Below the pieces are notes generated by a model, which was not told the DNA's origin, made no database searches, and saw nothing but the letters and a program-made list of their open reading frames with translations. The translations under genes were made by a program, and so were the position numbers. A stretch of DNA of 64,000 bases from JAEMQF01 sp963850525. Its GTDB lineage: Bacteria > Pseudomonadota > Gammaproteobacteria > Burkholderiales > Burkholderiaceae_C. How positions within the stretch are numbered: position 1 is the first letter of the stretch; each line of letters starts with the position of its first letter. Below, piece after piece: positions 15,746 through 25,063 of the stretch. Location: NCBI GenBank assembly GCA_963850525.1, contig CAWKLQ010000004.1, forward strand, positions 1,178,001 through 1,242,000, in the 5' to 3' direction.

Positions 15746-18608
15746 ATTCCTCCCAGAGAAGGTGGTCCACCCTGTATTCGACCTTCACGCCGGCGTCGCT
15801 CGCCGGGAAGCTGACACCGAAGGCGATGACCGGAGCCTCGCGGCCGCCGAAGATGTCGGCCTCAGCCTTCCGGGGGTCGAGCAGGTACAGCAGGAGCAGT
15901 CCGCGCTCCGGCGATGCGGCCACGCCGTCGGCCCCTTTGCCTCGGATGCGGCGTATGGCGGGCCCGTTGGGCAGTTCAGGAGGCTTCGGCTCCTCACCGT
16001 CCTTTTGCCGACCGGGGTCGGGCTTCCAGGCGCGTTTCGTTGCCTCCAGCGCCGCGAGCCACGCCGTCTCGCCGAGGTCGATTGCCTCATCCCGGGGTGA
16101 AAGCAGGCGCCCAATGGAATAGCGATCCGTGATATCTGCGTCGGCCTTTCGTTGCAGCATCGCATCGACACGCAGACCCGTCGAGAACTGGTACGACGCG
16201 CCGGTTCCGCCGCCGACCACAGCGACCGTCCAGTTCGTGAGCTCGGAGGCCTTCGCCATCGACCGCACGAACTCGGACAGCAATGCGCTGTTGACCTTCC
16301 GGGCCTTGGGGTGAGTCGCGTATGCCTCGAAGAAGTCGGCCACAGCCTCAGCCGGCACGTTTTTCCAGAGGTGCCCCTTCCACTCCTGCGAACTGCCGCC
16401 TCGCGGCCGGACGATCGCATCCCTTTCTGATGGCGTGCCCATCGCGTCGATCAGTCTGTCGGCCGCGGAGAGGTTGTGGTCAAGGTTGGCCTCGTCTTTG
16501 TAGAACGACACGGTTTCTAGCAACTCCCCGCTGAAGGAAAGCTGCAGGCTTTTCGCGGTGCGCATCTTCAGAGGAGACGTGACCATCAGGACCGGGTGGC
16601 TCTGGACTTTCAGGCCATAGTCCCTCGGCGTGGCGCCGCGCTCGACCATGGCCTCGAACTCCTCTCGCAACTCTTCGGACGCGTCGGCGATATGGCCGAA
16701 CCACTCCACGAGGTCAGACGTGGTGTAGAGGCGGCAGAGGTCGACGTAACCCGGCCTGTATCCGAACCACCGGCCCATTTGCATCAGCGTGTCATACATC
16801 TTCGTGGTTCTCACGAAGTAGCTGACGCAAAGGCCCTCCAGCGTCAGGCCTCGGGCAAGCTTGTCGCCACCGATGGCAATGACCTTTAGGCCCTGCCCCT
16901 CGCGTTCGGCGTAGTCGAGGGCGTCCTTGGCGGTGCCGTTGATCATGCGCACGTGGATATCGGCCAGAACATCCGGAAGCGCCGCGAGCACTTCCCCCCA
17001 GCTTGGGATCTTGGGCGGGCCGTTCGGCTCGGGGAGTCGCCGCGCGATCTCTGCGCACGTTGGAACGAAGTCGGTATCCCACAGTTCATGAAGCTTCGCT
17101 ACCAAGGCCTCGTGGTCGTTGCCGCGGACGATGCGCTGCCGCATGCGCCGGACCGCTGCTTCGACCTGTGCATGCACGTGCCCCTGGACGTTGGCAAAGC
17201 GAGTGACGTGGACAAGCATCGACGAATGTTCGGCTCCCTGTCCGCGGCAGACTCTCACCGCGCAGGCGAGGGCAAACGAGCAGATGGCGTCGCGCAGCGA
17301 AGGCGGTAACTCATCCTGACCGCCGAATGATGGGACGTGCTCCTTGTTGTGCTTGGCCGGCATCCAACCGCCGGGCTCGTCCTTGTTGACGTGGTCCGAT
17401 ACGTCACGCATGAGCGGCAGGCCACCGGTCCGGCCCTCTGGTGAGCGCAGGCCGAAGATGCGCGCGGGCCCAACGTAGTTCGACGGGGCAGCGAGGTTGA
17501 TGATGAAGGCCTGTGGGAAGAGATCGGGTCCCTCGTCAGTGGTCGCGCCGCGCCGGTGGATGAAGATATTGGCGAACGGCGTCGCCGTATAGCCGACGTA
17601 GGCCGACTTGGCGAAGGAATGCAGGATCTTTCGGATGAGGCTGTTGATCGTCTTGGGCTGATGCTCATCGTCAGGCGACCCGTCCGGATTGAACAGCTGC
17701 TCGCCGGTGTCTACCGAAGCGTGGTCGGCCTCGTCGTCGATCACCAGCAGCGGCAGGTTTGTGACGAATCGCCGCCCGGTGGTCGTGTCGGTGGCGTCCG
17801 CGACGTGTCCGCGAATCCACTTGAGCAACCGTGTCAGGATAGTCTTGTTCTTTTTGACGACAAAGAGCCAGGGCCGCTCTTCGGGCGAGCTCGCCAGGTG
17901 TCGCGCGACCGCGGTGTTGAAGTCCCCCTTGTCCTGTCGGTTCGTGAAGCAATGAGGATGGATCCTTGGATCGCTGTCGATTTCGGCGACGCCAATCGGT
18001 TTGACCGCGTCTCCCTTGGGCGATGTCTCGTAGCCGAGGAAGCTCTCTTCGAGCCGGATTTGGGTTTGCGAGCGCAGATTGTTATGCAGCCCCGCCAAGA
18101 CGATGACGATCTTGTAGCCTGCGTCGGCGGCCTTGCAAACGAGGCCGGAGTAGTTGCCGGTCTTGCCCGACTGGACGTGGCCGACAACCAAGCCGCGGCG
18201 ATCCCATGAGCCCGTGCGCTTCGGATCCTCCAGCAGCCCGAGGATGTCGTCGGTTGACTCGTCGAGCGCCTCGACGACATCGACCGAGAGTTTCCGTTCA
18301 AGGTAGCCTTGGTAGCGCTGCCAGTAGCGCCAGTCCTTCTTGCGCGTTGACACCAGCCAAGGCTCGTGGCCCTCGGTGTCTTGCAAGGTCGCATCCTTGC
18401 CGATCCAGTGGCTGAATCGGCGGATCAATTCGGCGATGGCGGTCTCTTGGTCGATGCCATCGGGATAGGAGGAGGCAAGGGCAGCAGCTGCGAACGTGAC
18501 CTTCTCGGCGATCAGTGTGGGCGTGATGCCGGCCTTGTCGCGCTCGGCTAGCAGCATCGTTTGCGCGAGGCTGACGACGAATGCGAGCCCCTTGTCGGCA
18601 TCAGCCAT
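15729..18608 (-). CDS. Z1-domain superfamily II-type ATPase/helicase
   Basis: The 959-residue protein has Walker A GHVQSGKTG (143-151), a Walker B of DEAD type VIDDEADH (289-296), and the Z1 family's motif VI region GGDKLARGLTLEGL, MYDTLMQMGRWFGYRPGY (near residues 590-650). The 4 domains are in the order known for Z1 endonuclease-like ATPases. It would be the DNA motor/remodelling ATPase of the island. It begins 22 bp after the MORC-like gene and its last 17 bp overlap the PD-(D/E)XK gene. No frame damage is seen. Confidence 0.93.
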   Translation of the reverse strand: MADADKGLAFVVSLAQTMLLAERDKAGITPTLIAEKVTFAAAALASSYPDGIDQETAIAELIRRFSHWIGKDATLQDTEGHEPWLVSTRKKDWRYWQRYQGYLERKLSVDVVEALDESTDDILGLLEDPKRTGSWDRRGLVVGHVQSGKTGNYSGLVCKAADAGYKIVIVLAGLHNNLRSQTQIRLEESFLGYETSPKGDAVKPIGVAEIDSDPRIHPHCFTNRQDKGDFNTAVARHLASSPEERPWLFVVKKNKTILTRLLKWIRGHVADATDTTTGRRFVTNLPLLVIDDEADHASVDTGEQLFNPDGSPDDEHQPKTINSLIRKILHSFAKSAYVGYTATPFANIFIHRRGATTDEGPDLFPQAFIINLAAPSNYVGPARIFGLRSPEGRTGGLPLMRDVSDHVNKDEPGGWMPAKHNKEHVPSFGGQDELPPSLRDAICSFALACAVRVCRGQGAEHSSMLVHVTRFANVQGHVHAQVEAAVRRMRQRIVRGNDHEALVAKLHELWDTDFVPTCAEIARRLPEPNGPPKIPSWGEVLAALPDVLADIHVRMINGTAKDALDYAEREGQGLKVIAIGGDKLARGLTLEGLCVSYFVRTTKMYDTLMQMGRWFGYRPGYVDLCRLYTTSDLVEWFGHIADASEELREEFEAMVERGATPRDYGLKVQSHPVLMVTSPLKMRTAKSLQLSFSGELLETVSFYKDEANLDHNLSAADRLIDAMGTPSERDAIVRPRGGSSQEWKGHLWKNVPAEAVADFFEAYATHPKARKVNSALLSEFVRSMAKASELTNWTVAVVGGGTGASYQFSTGLRVDAMLQRKADADITDRYSIGRLLSPRDEAIDLGETAWLAALEATKRAWKPDPGRQKDGEEPKPPELPNGPAIRRIRGKGADGVAASPERGLLLLYLLDPRKAEADIFGGREAPVIAFGVSFPASDAGVKVEYRVDHLLWEEYGPAE

Positions 18609-18630
18609 GGAGTTTCCTGTTCATCGTTGG

Positions 18631-20136
18631 TCAGGCGGGCTTGTCGCCGCCTGACTGCAGGGCCGCAACAAGCGCCGGGAAGTTCTGGAATGGCTCGGTG
18701 GCCAGGAGGACACGTTTGGCCGCTTCCGCACTCATGCCTCGGCGTCCCACCATGTCGCGATAGAGAGCACGCAACACTCCCAAAACGGCTTCGGGAGGCT
18801 CGCCTGCGAACCCCGTTCGTGGCGTGTCCTTGTTCTCAGCGGTGTCGAGCCAGATGCGTTGGACCGGCACCGTCTCCTCGATCACCCGCAGCATCGCTCG
18901 AATCAGTGGAAGCTGTTCGCCCGACCCGTCGAGGACCGCGGATACGGCTGGATGCTTCTCGTCGATCCGGTAGCGCGCGCCGGCACTGTTGTGCTCGACC
19001 CGCCATGCCTGTTCGATCGCCACGCCGCCGAGGCCGGGACCGGGAGAGCCCCGGAACGCGAAAACCTTACGAGCGCGATCGCGCGTGTCCTCGGCCAGCT
19101 TGGTGAGCCAAGGCCGGAGCGATACCGGTGGCCTAGCCGTGGACTTGCGAATGTCGATCTTCCAGGCGGCATCGGCGGTGTTGGGGATGTCGAGCCGAAT
19201 CCGCGCGAGACGGTGGGCCTCCTCGCGGTTCCACGCGCGGCCCTGGCCAAGCCCGAGCCAGCCGCCCGAAACGAGGAGCCGCTCGTTTCGATACACATAG
19301 AAGCCCTGCTGGGCGGTCCAGCCCTCGGGGCCCGAGCCGGCCTTGAATTCGAAGTCGGAGAGCTTGTCCTTGTGCGGCAGCACGTGGCACTCAACTTCGA
19401 TGGGCCCGGCGTCGGTGTTGGTCCGGGCGATTGGCGAGGCCCATGGCTTGGCCGGGTGCCCGGTCATGAAGGGATCCCACGGTTCTACGGCGCGTCCGTT
19501 GAGCAGAAGCCGAAGCGTGGGCCTTGGACCTTGAATAAGCCGGTGGAAAACCATTGCCACGTGGTCCTCGATGCGATCGATCAGGTCATTGAAGTCGTCG
19601 GGCTTGTAGCCCGATGTCACGATGCGGTCGAGCGCTTCCCACAGAACCAGCGTTCCGGCTTGTCGATCCTCAAGCGGAGCCAGCAGCGACTCCGATCCGT
19701 CGGCGGGCCCCTCGAAGAGCAGCCAGCCGCCGTCCGGATTGGCGGCTAGAGCATCGAGGTCCCAGCGCAGGCACGCACGCTCGCCGGCCTTGGCCGACGC
19801 GACGGTCAGACGCCTGCATTGCGAGAATGAGGCGGTCTTGAGGCCCATGCCAAAACGGCCAAGATCGTCTGCGGCACGAACGTCGAGCGGGCTCTTGTCG
19901 CCAAGACGCATGGCGCTTTCAAGCTCCGCGTCATCCATCCCGCGGCCGTTGTCCAGAATCGTGATGCGGCTTGCCGCACCGGCCCATGAGCAGTCGACCC
20001 GCACCTCGCTGGCCCCGGCGGAAATGCTGTTGTCGATGAGGTCGGCCAGGGCGGCCGCAGTTGAGTAGCCGAGGCCTCTGAGCGCCTCCAGCATGGCTCC
20101 TGCCCTCGGCGGCGCGCTTCTGGTCTTGTCGGTCAT
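18631..20136 (-). CDS. MORC/MutL-like GHKL ATPase (paraMORC)
   Basis: The start at 20136 overlaps the stop of the sigma gene (ATGA), fixing the 501-residue frame. Bergerat-fold motifs are clear: ALADLIDNSISAGA (29-42), LDNGRGM (61-67) and LGRFGMGLKTAS (92-103), followed by an S5-like domain. The usual general-base glutamate before L-I-D-N is aspartate here (D32), so ATP turnover may be slow or rely on another residue. GHKL proteins of this type were described as partners of helicases and nucleases in restriction-modification loci (Iyer, Abhiman and Aravind, 2008). Dimeric DNA clamping is the expected role, by family analogy. Confidence 0.88.
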   Translation of the reverse strand: MTDKTRSAPPRAGAMLEALRGLGYSTAAALADLIDNSISAGASEVRVDCSWAGAASRITILDNGRGMDDAELESAMRLGDKSPLDVRAADDLGRFGMGLKTASFSQCRRLTVASAKAGERACLRWDLDALAANPDGGWLLFEGPADGSESLLAPLEDRQAGTLVLWEALDRIVTSGYKPDDFNDLIDRIEDHVAMVFHRLIQGPRPTLRLLLNGRAVEPWDPFMTGHPAKPWASPIARTNTDAGPIEVECHVLPHKDKLSDFEFKAGSGPEGWTAQQGFYVYRNERLLVSGGWLGLGQGRAWNREEAHRLARIRLDIPNTADAAWKIDIRKSTARPPVSLRPWLTKLAEDTRDRARKVFAFRGSPGPGLGGVAIEQAWRVEHNSAGARYRIDEKHPAVSAVLDGSGEQLPLIRAMLRVIEETVPVQRIWLDTAENKDTPRTGFAGEPPEAVLGVLRALYRDMVGRRGMSAEAAKRVLLATEPFQNFPALVAALQSGGDKPA

Positions 20137-22853
20137 CTCCAGTAGCCCCTCCCTGGCCAGTATTCGAAGCCCATGGCAAGAAGCTTGCGAACGAGTCTTC
20201 GATCGCGGTTGTCGCGCATGGCTGTCAGGTTGACCCATACGGCCCCCGACTCGGCCCGATCATCGTCGACAGTCACGCCGAGTTCGGCTGCAAGAGCCAA
20301 CAGCCGATCCAATGCGGAGCGCTTTGAATCGCCGCTGTGCGACGGGCTCTTCCCTGCGCTTGGATGGGTGGTTTCCCTAGAGGGCTGCCTAGCCGCAGGG
20401 CGGGACGCTTGGCTGCGTTCGACAGCGCCAGGCCCAGATTCCGAGTCCGAATCGTCGTTTCCGCTGACCTCCGCATCGCCCGTTTGTTCGGCTTGGTCTG
20501 GCGGCTCGTCGTAGAGCCATGGCCTCAGCACGGCCTGCCTGACGGGATGCTGGAGCCGTTTCATCGCCTTGGCTTCGATCTGCCGAATGCGCTCCCTCGT
20601 GACTTCGAATCTGACGCCGACCTCTTCGAGCGTCAGCCCGTCGGACACGCCAAATCCAAACCTCAGCCGCAGGATTTGTTCTGGCTTGTGGCCGAGCGAG
20701 GCCAGCAGGCGATTCAAAGCGCGTCGAAGGTGCTCCGCCGCGACCGTTTCAAACGGGTCGCCGACGCTGGGATCGTGGAGGCACGGTTCGTCGTCGAGGT
20801 CGTCTATGGATATCGGGACCGTCGTCGGCCGAATGAAGGCTTCGATTTTTTCCGGTGGAATCGACATCCGGTCAGCCAGGACCTGGAACGTCGGCCAAGA
20901 GCCGTGGGCCGCTTCGAGCGCTTTCGCCTCGCGACGTATCGCTTGTGCCGCTTCGTGGGCGTGGACAGGGAGCCGGATGATGTGGGCGGCATCGGCGACC
21001 GAGCGGCTGATTTGCTGGCGGACCCACCACGTGGCCATGGTCGAAAACTTGAAGCCCCGACGCCAATCGAACCTGTCGACGGCCTTGAGCAAGCCAATGT
21101 TGCCCTCCTGGATCAAGTCGTCCAAAGGCAGGCCGCTTCCCATGTAGCGACGGGCGATCGAGAGGACCAGCCGGATGTTGGCCATCGCGAACCGGTCGCG
21201 GGCGCTGCGATGGACCCGGATGCCGTCTGAGAAGCGCTTGGACGGGACCGACTTGTCACCTGCTGCCGCATCGCCAAGTGCCATAAGAAAACTGGCTTTG
21301 AGTCGAAGCGAGGTCAGCGCCGCCCTGACCGCCGGAATGCCCTTCGGTATTCCGTCGTCGCCGACGAGCGCGCGAAGGCCGGCTACCCGCTCAAGAAAGC
21401 TGCGTCGCTCATCGTCGGGAGCAACCGCGCGTACCACGGACTCGATGTCCTCGTCCGGCTCGTCGTCGCCCAGGTTGTCGCGCGTCTCGTCGGCCGGCGT
21501 AGCCGACTCGTTCAAGCCTTTCTCGATGTCAGCCTGCGCGTCGTCACGCATTCCATGGGACATCCAATCCAGGGGCCTGTCGCCGGCTTCGATGCTCGCT
21601 GAGGCGACCAACAATCGGGCGATGGCTTCGGGCCACTGGGCAACTGCGTCGAGAGCCTGGTCAACTCCGGCCTCCATGGCCTTGGCCAGCTCCGCCTCTT
21701 CAGCCGCACCCAAAAGCCGGTATCGTTGGCTGTCCCGCATGAACAGGCGCAGCGGATCGTTGCGATGCGATTCGAGGTCGTCGAGGAATTCGAGCGCCTC
21801 GACGACAGCCTCCTCCTCGTCCTGCGATGCGCTGGCATCGACTGTCACCTCGAAGCTTTCGTGGGGAAGCGAGTATTCGAAACGTTCGTCGGTTTCGGCT
21901 CCGAGGTCGTTGATCGCGCGGCGCAAAGCCGACGCTGCCTCGTTGGGATCATCGTCACCTTGCGCGAGGCCTTCGACAGCCGCGTCGGGAACGCTGCCTT
22001 CGCGTATGGCGCGCAGCAGGAGCAGCCTCAGCTCGGCACGAGCCTCTGGATCGTCATGCCGCGCAAGCGGAGCCGCCCGCTCCGGCAGGAAGAGATCGAA
22101 GTCGTTCCAAGCCGAAGACCTGTCGATGGGTATGTGATCGTTGATCGAGATCTGGACGGCTTTGGCGGCATCCGCGAGGGAGGCATCGTTGTCGGGAGCA
22201 GGTCGATGCTCCTCCGGCAGCCAGCGGTATGCATCGAGAGGCGCCTCCTCAACAGACGAGTCGTCGGTGAAGTCCAGAACGAGCGGCATGCGTGACACGC
22301 CTTCGGACTGGATCGCGGCCGTGATGTCGTATGACGAGTTGACGTGCCTTTGGCCGGCATGCGCAGCCGCCTCAGGTGGTCCCGCCTCAGGATCGCCGGT
22401 GCTGCCGATGTCTGCATGTTCCGGCGTCGGACCAACTCCCTTGGGGAGAAAGGCTGGAATGGGCGGTTCGTGATGTTCGCCCGCCACTGGATCGCTGAGC
22501 GTGGGCGCTGCGGCCAGTGGGTCCGCGCCATTGGGTCTCGCTGGGATCCCCAGGAAGCCTTTAATGGTGGCGGCTGCGGCGTCGGCTCCTGCAGAGATCG
22601 CGATCGACAGGGCGTCCCTTCCGCACGGTCCCAGTGCGCCGACATCCGCTCCAGCGTCCAGCAAGATCTGACAGACGGACGCCTTGTTCCGCGAGGCTGC
22701 GATCATTAATGGCGTTTGGCCCTTGTCGTCCCGAGCGTCGAGGTCGTCACCGCGATCAATGTGCAGGCGGACTGCGCTCTCGACGCCGGCCATAACCGCC
22801 ATTTTCAAGAGGCGGTTCAAGGGGCGCGTAGCCTCTGCCGACGGGGCTATCAC
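20133..22853 (-). CDS. Ankyrin-repeat/sigma-70 (RpoD-like) fusion
   Basis: The 906-residue protein is the first gene of the unit; its GTG start at 22853 has a weak ribosome site, and an ATG 17 codons in is possible. Residues ~12-100 are ankyrin repeats (DARDDKGQTPLMIAASRNKA, then LLDAGADV). After a ~260-residue acidic linker comes a sigma-70 set: region 1.2 (DPLRLFMRDSQRYRLL, 366-381), region 2 (551-632, with FSTMATWWVRQQISRSVAD), region 3 (~636-690) and region 4 (705-770, TLEEVGVRFEVTRERIRQIE). Regions 2.4 and 4.2 are nearly those of housekeeping RpoD, so consensus promoters should be recognised. Region 1.1 is replaced by the ankyrin part. A short C-terminal module (845-906) ends in an aromatic GRGYW pattern. 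It could sense infection and reprogram RNA polymerase, but that is inference. Confidence 0.9.
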   Translation of the reverse strand: MIAPSAEATRPLNRLLKMAVMAGVESAVRLHIDRGDDLDARDDKGQTPLMIAASRNKASVCQILLDAGADVGALGPCGRDALSIAISAGADAAAATIKGFLGIPARPNGADPLAAAPTLSDPVAGEHHEPPIPAFLPKGVGPTPEHADIGSTGDPEAGPPEAAAHAGQRHVNSSYDITAAIQSEGVSRMPLVLDFTDDSSVEEAPLDAYRWLPEEHRPAPDNDASLADAAKAVQISINDHIPIDRSSAWNDFDLFLPERAAPLARHDDPEARAELRLLLLRAIREGSVPDAAVEGLAQGDDDPNEAASALRRAINDLGAETDERFEYSLPHESFEVTVDASASQDEEEAVVEALEFLDDLESHRNDPLRLFMRDSQRYRLLGAAEEAELAKAMEAGVDQALDAVAQWPEAIARLLVASASIEAGDRPLDWMSHGMRDDAQADIEKGLNESATPADETRDNLGDDEPDEDIESVVRAVAPDDERRSFLERVAGLRALVGDDGIPKGIPAVRAALTSLRLKASFLMALGDAAAGDKSVPSKRFSDGIRVHRSARDRFAMANIRLVLSIARRYMGSGLPLDDLIQEGNIGLLKAVDRFDWRRGFKFSTMATWWVRQQISRSVADAAHIIRLPVHAHEAAQAIRREAKALEAAHGSWPTFQVLADRMSIPPEKIEAFIRPTTVPISIDDLDDEPCLHDPSVGDPFETVAAEHLRRALNRLLASLGHKPEQILRLRFGFGVSDGLTLEEVGVRFEVTRERIRQIEAKAMKRLQHPVRQAVLRPWLYDEPPDQAEQTGDAEVSGNDDSDSESGPGAVERSQASRPAARQPSRETTHPSAGKSPSHSGDSKRSALDRLLALAAELGVTVDDDRAESGAVWVNLTAMRDNRDRRLVRKLLAMGFEYWPGRGYWR

Positions 22854-23280
22854 GTTGGCTCAACCGCTGGCTCGGCACTCAAGGGCTGGAGGCCCGGACG
22901 TCGATGGCACGCCAAGCAGCGTGGATGCGCTGAAATCCGACGATGGCCCGGAAGGACCGTCTTCCCTTTGGCCATGCGACTCTTGCCCCTTCGATTTGAA
23001 ACAAATTCTACAGAGGAGGCGCCCCCGCTGGCGCTTGCGGCGACCAGAAGTTCACCACGGTGGCGTGAACAAGTCTTGGTGGAATGGCTTAGCGTCTTCC
23101 CACAGTGCATTCAAGGCCCGGCGTTGAGCAGACCAGCAGCGCAGTGGCGTAGGCGGTGTCGAAGCGCGCCGATGGCGGTGGCCACTGACGGGACAGGCAG
23201 CGAGTCCAGGCACGCGTAGAGCATCCCCAGGGTAAGTTCGGTAGGCAATTGCCGTCTTCGCGGAGTCTCCCAAAACATAC
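22854..23280. other. Intergenic region between the sigma-fusion operon and abiE
   Basis: It separates divergent units and should hold the island promoter reading left. No intact gene was found. Around 23120-23260 the minus strand reads TELTLGMLYACLDSLPVP and continues to a stop, which looks like the tail of a deleted gene, but I cannot assign it. Confidence 0.4.
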
Positions 23281-23318
23281 GCGAAACTCTTGGTTAAGCA
23301 TCGAGTTTTGCATATGAT
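23281..23318 (+). promoter_or_regulatory. abiE promoter with overlapping inverted-repeat operator
   Basis: TTGGTT (23290-23295), a 17-bp spacer and TATGAT (23313-23318) form a good sigma-70 promoter. The first transcribed base should be about 23325, the A of the abiEi ATG, so the mRNA is predicted leaderless. Nine-base arms GCGAAACTC (23281-23289) and GAGTTTTGC (23303-23311), one mismatch, straddle the -35 element and spacer. This suits autorepression by AbiEi, which is known to bind inverted repeats in its own promoter. Confidence 0.7.
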
Positions 23319-23324
23319 CCGGGA

Positions 23325-24143
23325 ATGGCTTCCCTTGAGCGATACGTCGATGGCCTGCTTGTTCACGGCCGCGCCTACTTCTCCCGCGAAGAGGCGCTGG
23401 CCGCGCTCGACCTCAAGCCCGAAGCTCTCGCCGCCGCCATCACCAGGCTGGTGAAGAAGCGCCGGCTGGCGAACCCCCGCCACGGCTTCTATCTCGTCTT
23501 GCGTCCCGAAGACCAGATGGCCGGTGCTCCCGATCCCGTGCGCTGGATCGACCCCTTGATGAAGCATCAGGGCCTCGACTACCGCATCTCGCTGCTGCGC
23601 GCCGCGGCCTTCCACGGCGCGTCGCACCAAGCCGCCATGGTGTTTCAGGTCGTCGCGCCGAAGCAATTGCGCGACTTCGAGATCGGCCGTCACCGGCTCC
23701 AGTTCCTTTACCAGGCGCCAGAAGCCTTTGTGCACGTCAATCAGCCCGATCAGCTCGACCAGATGAAAAGCGATGCCGGCTTTGCCAAGGTGGCTGGCGT
23801 CGAACTGACGCTGCTGGACTGTGCCCGCTACTTTCACAAGGCGGCCGGTATTAACGGCGTCGCGCAGATCGCCAAGGACATAGGCGCCAAGGCCGACCCG
23901 CGCACGCTCGCGAAGTCCGCCGCCGCCTACGAGAACTCGGCCGTGCGCCGGCTCGGCTATCTGCTCGACCAAGCGGGCCATGTGCGCCAGGCCAAGGCGC
24001 TGGAATCCTTCGTCAAGAAGGCGAAGACAGCCGTGCCATTGGACCCTTCGGCCAAGCCCCTGATCGAGTCACTTGCCGGTACCCACGAGAAAGACGCCAA
24101 GTGGAAGCTCGTGATCAATGAACCCGTGGAGATCGACGCTTGA
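23325..24143 (+). CDS. abiEi: AbiEi antitoxin / autorepressor (type IV TA system)
   Basis: The 272-residue protein starts with a winged-helix segment (YFSREEALAALDLKPEALAAAITRLVKKRRL) and has the HGFYLVLRPED and RAAAFHGASHQA blocks typical of AbiEi. The C-terminal half holds the antitoxin domain. It should repress its own promoter and neutralise AbiEii without stable binding. It precedes abiEii, which starts at TTG overlapping its TGA stop, so the two are translationally coupled. Confidence 0.92.
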   Translation: MASLERYVDGLLVHGRAYFSREEALAALDLKPEALAAAITRLVKKRRLANPRHGFYLVLRPEDQMAGAPDPVRWIDPLMKHQGLDYRISLLRAAAFHGASHQAAMVFQVVAPKQLRDFEIGRHRLQFLYQAPEAFVHVNQPDQLDQMKSDAGFAKVAGVELTLLDCARYFHKAAGINGVAQIAKDIGAKADPRTLAKSAAAYENSAVRRLGYLLDQAGHVRQAKALESFVKKAKTAVPLDPSAKPLIESLAGTHEKDAKWKLVINEPVEIDA

Positions 24144-25009
24144 TTCCGAGCGCATACATCCAGGCCTGGAGCGCGAAGGCGCCGTGGCCCGACGCGCGGC
24201 AGGTGGAGCAGGACCTGATCATCTGTCGCGCACTTTGTGACCTGTTTAACGCGCCGGCGCTCAAAGGCAAGATCGCCTTTCGAGGCGGTACCGCCATCCA
24301 CAAGCTGCTGTTCAAGCAGCCGCTGCGTTACTCGGAAGACATCGATCTGGTGCAGACACAGGCCGAGCCCATCGGCACGACGGTCGATGCGATCCGTGAT
24401 GCCTTGTCATGGCTGGGCAAGTGCAAGCGCGAACAGGCTGGGCATTCAATGCACCTGGTTTTCAAGTTCACGCCCGAGGCCGAAGCACAGACGACGCTGA
24501 AACTCAAGGTCGAGATCAACACCCGCGAACACGAGAGCCTGTTCCCCATCAAGCCGTATCCGTTTGCGGTGGAAAGCGACTGGTATCAGGGCCAGACCGA
24601 GATCGCGTCGTTCGAGCCTGAAGAGACGTTCGGCACCAAGCTGCGGGCACTGCTGCAGCGGCGCAAGAACCGCGATTTGTTCGATCTGCATCAGGGGCTC
24701 GAACAGCTCGCGATGGACCCGGACAAGCTCATCGCCTGCTTCGACCACTACCTGGCGCTCGAAGGCCAGACCATCACCCGCGCCATGGCCGAGCAACGCA
24801 TGCTGGAAAAGCTCACACGTAGCCTGACCGAGGACATCGGGCCCTTGCTTCCCGCCGGTGTCCGTTTCAACGACGACGATGCGATGCAGGCCTTCGAGCG
24901 TGTCTGGGCGGAGCTGATCACGCGCATCAAGGGTGATGCCTGGAAGCTGACCGACAAGGTACTTGAAGTGCTGCGAGAGAAAAAATGTCCCGGTTTGTTG
25001 AGCCGATAG
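24140..25009 (+). CDS. abiEii: AbiEii nucleotidyltransferase toxin
   Basis: The 289-residue protein starts at TTG 24140, sharing bases with the abiEi stop. It has the nucleotidyltransferase core RGGTAIHKL (48-56) and YSEDIDL (64-70, catalytic D's), then KVEINTREH, and the AbiEii-specific FGTKLRALLQRRKNRDLFDLH. Such enzymes modify tRNA or other targets to stop growth during phage infection. The pair is complete. It closes cargo zone 1; the next gene, DUF1173, converges 54 bp away. Confidence 0.92.
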   Translation: MIPSAYIQAWSAKAPWPDARQVEQDLIICRALCDLFNAPALKGKIAFRGGTAIHKLLFKQPLRYSEDIDLVQTQAEPIGTTVDAIRDALSWLGKCKREQAGHSMHLVFKFTPEAEAQTTLKLKVEINTREHESLFPIKPYPFAVESDWYQGQTEIASFEPEETFGTKLRALLQRRKNRDLFDLHQGLEQLAMDPDKLIACFDHYLALEGQTITRAMAEQRMLEKLTRSLTEDIGPLLPAGVRFNDDDAMQAFERVWAELITRIKGDAWKLTDKVLEVLREKKCPGLLSR

Positions 25010-25063
25010 AGCCACTTCGGCGACTCACTGAAACGACAGGCTGCTTGGCCGGGTTACTCCGGA

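Noticed and set aside
20804..21097. Antisense ORFs in the sigma gene and many long ones on opposite strands of the T4SS
   Set aside because: They are frame shadows from high-GC codon bias, without families or ribosome sites.
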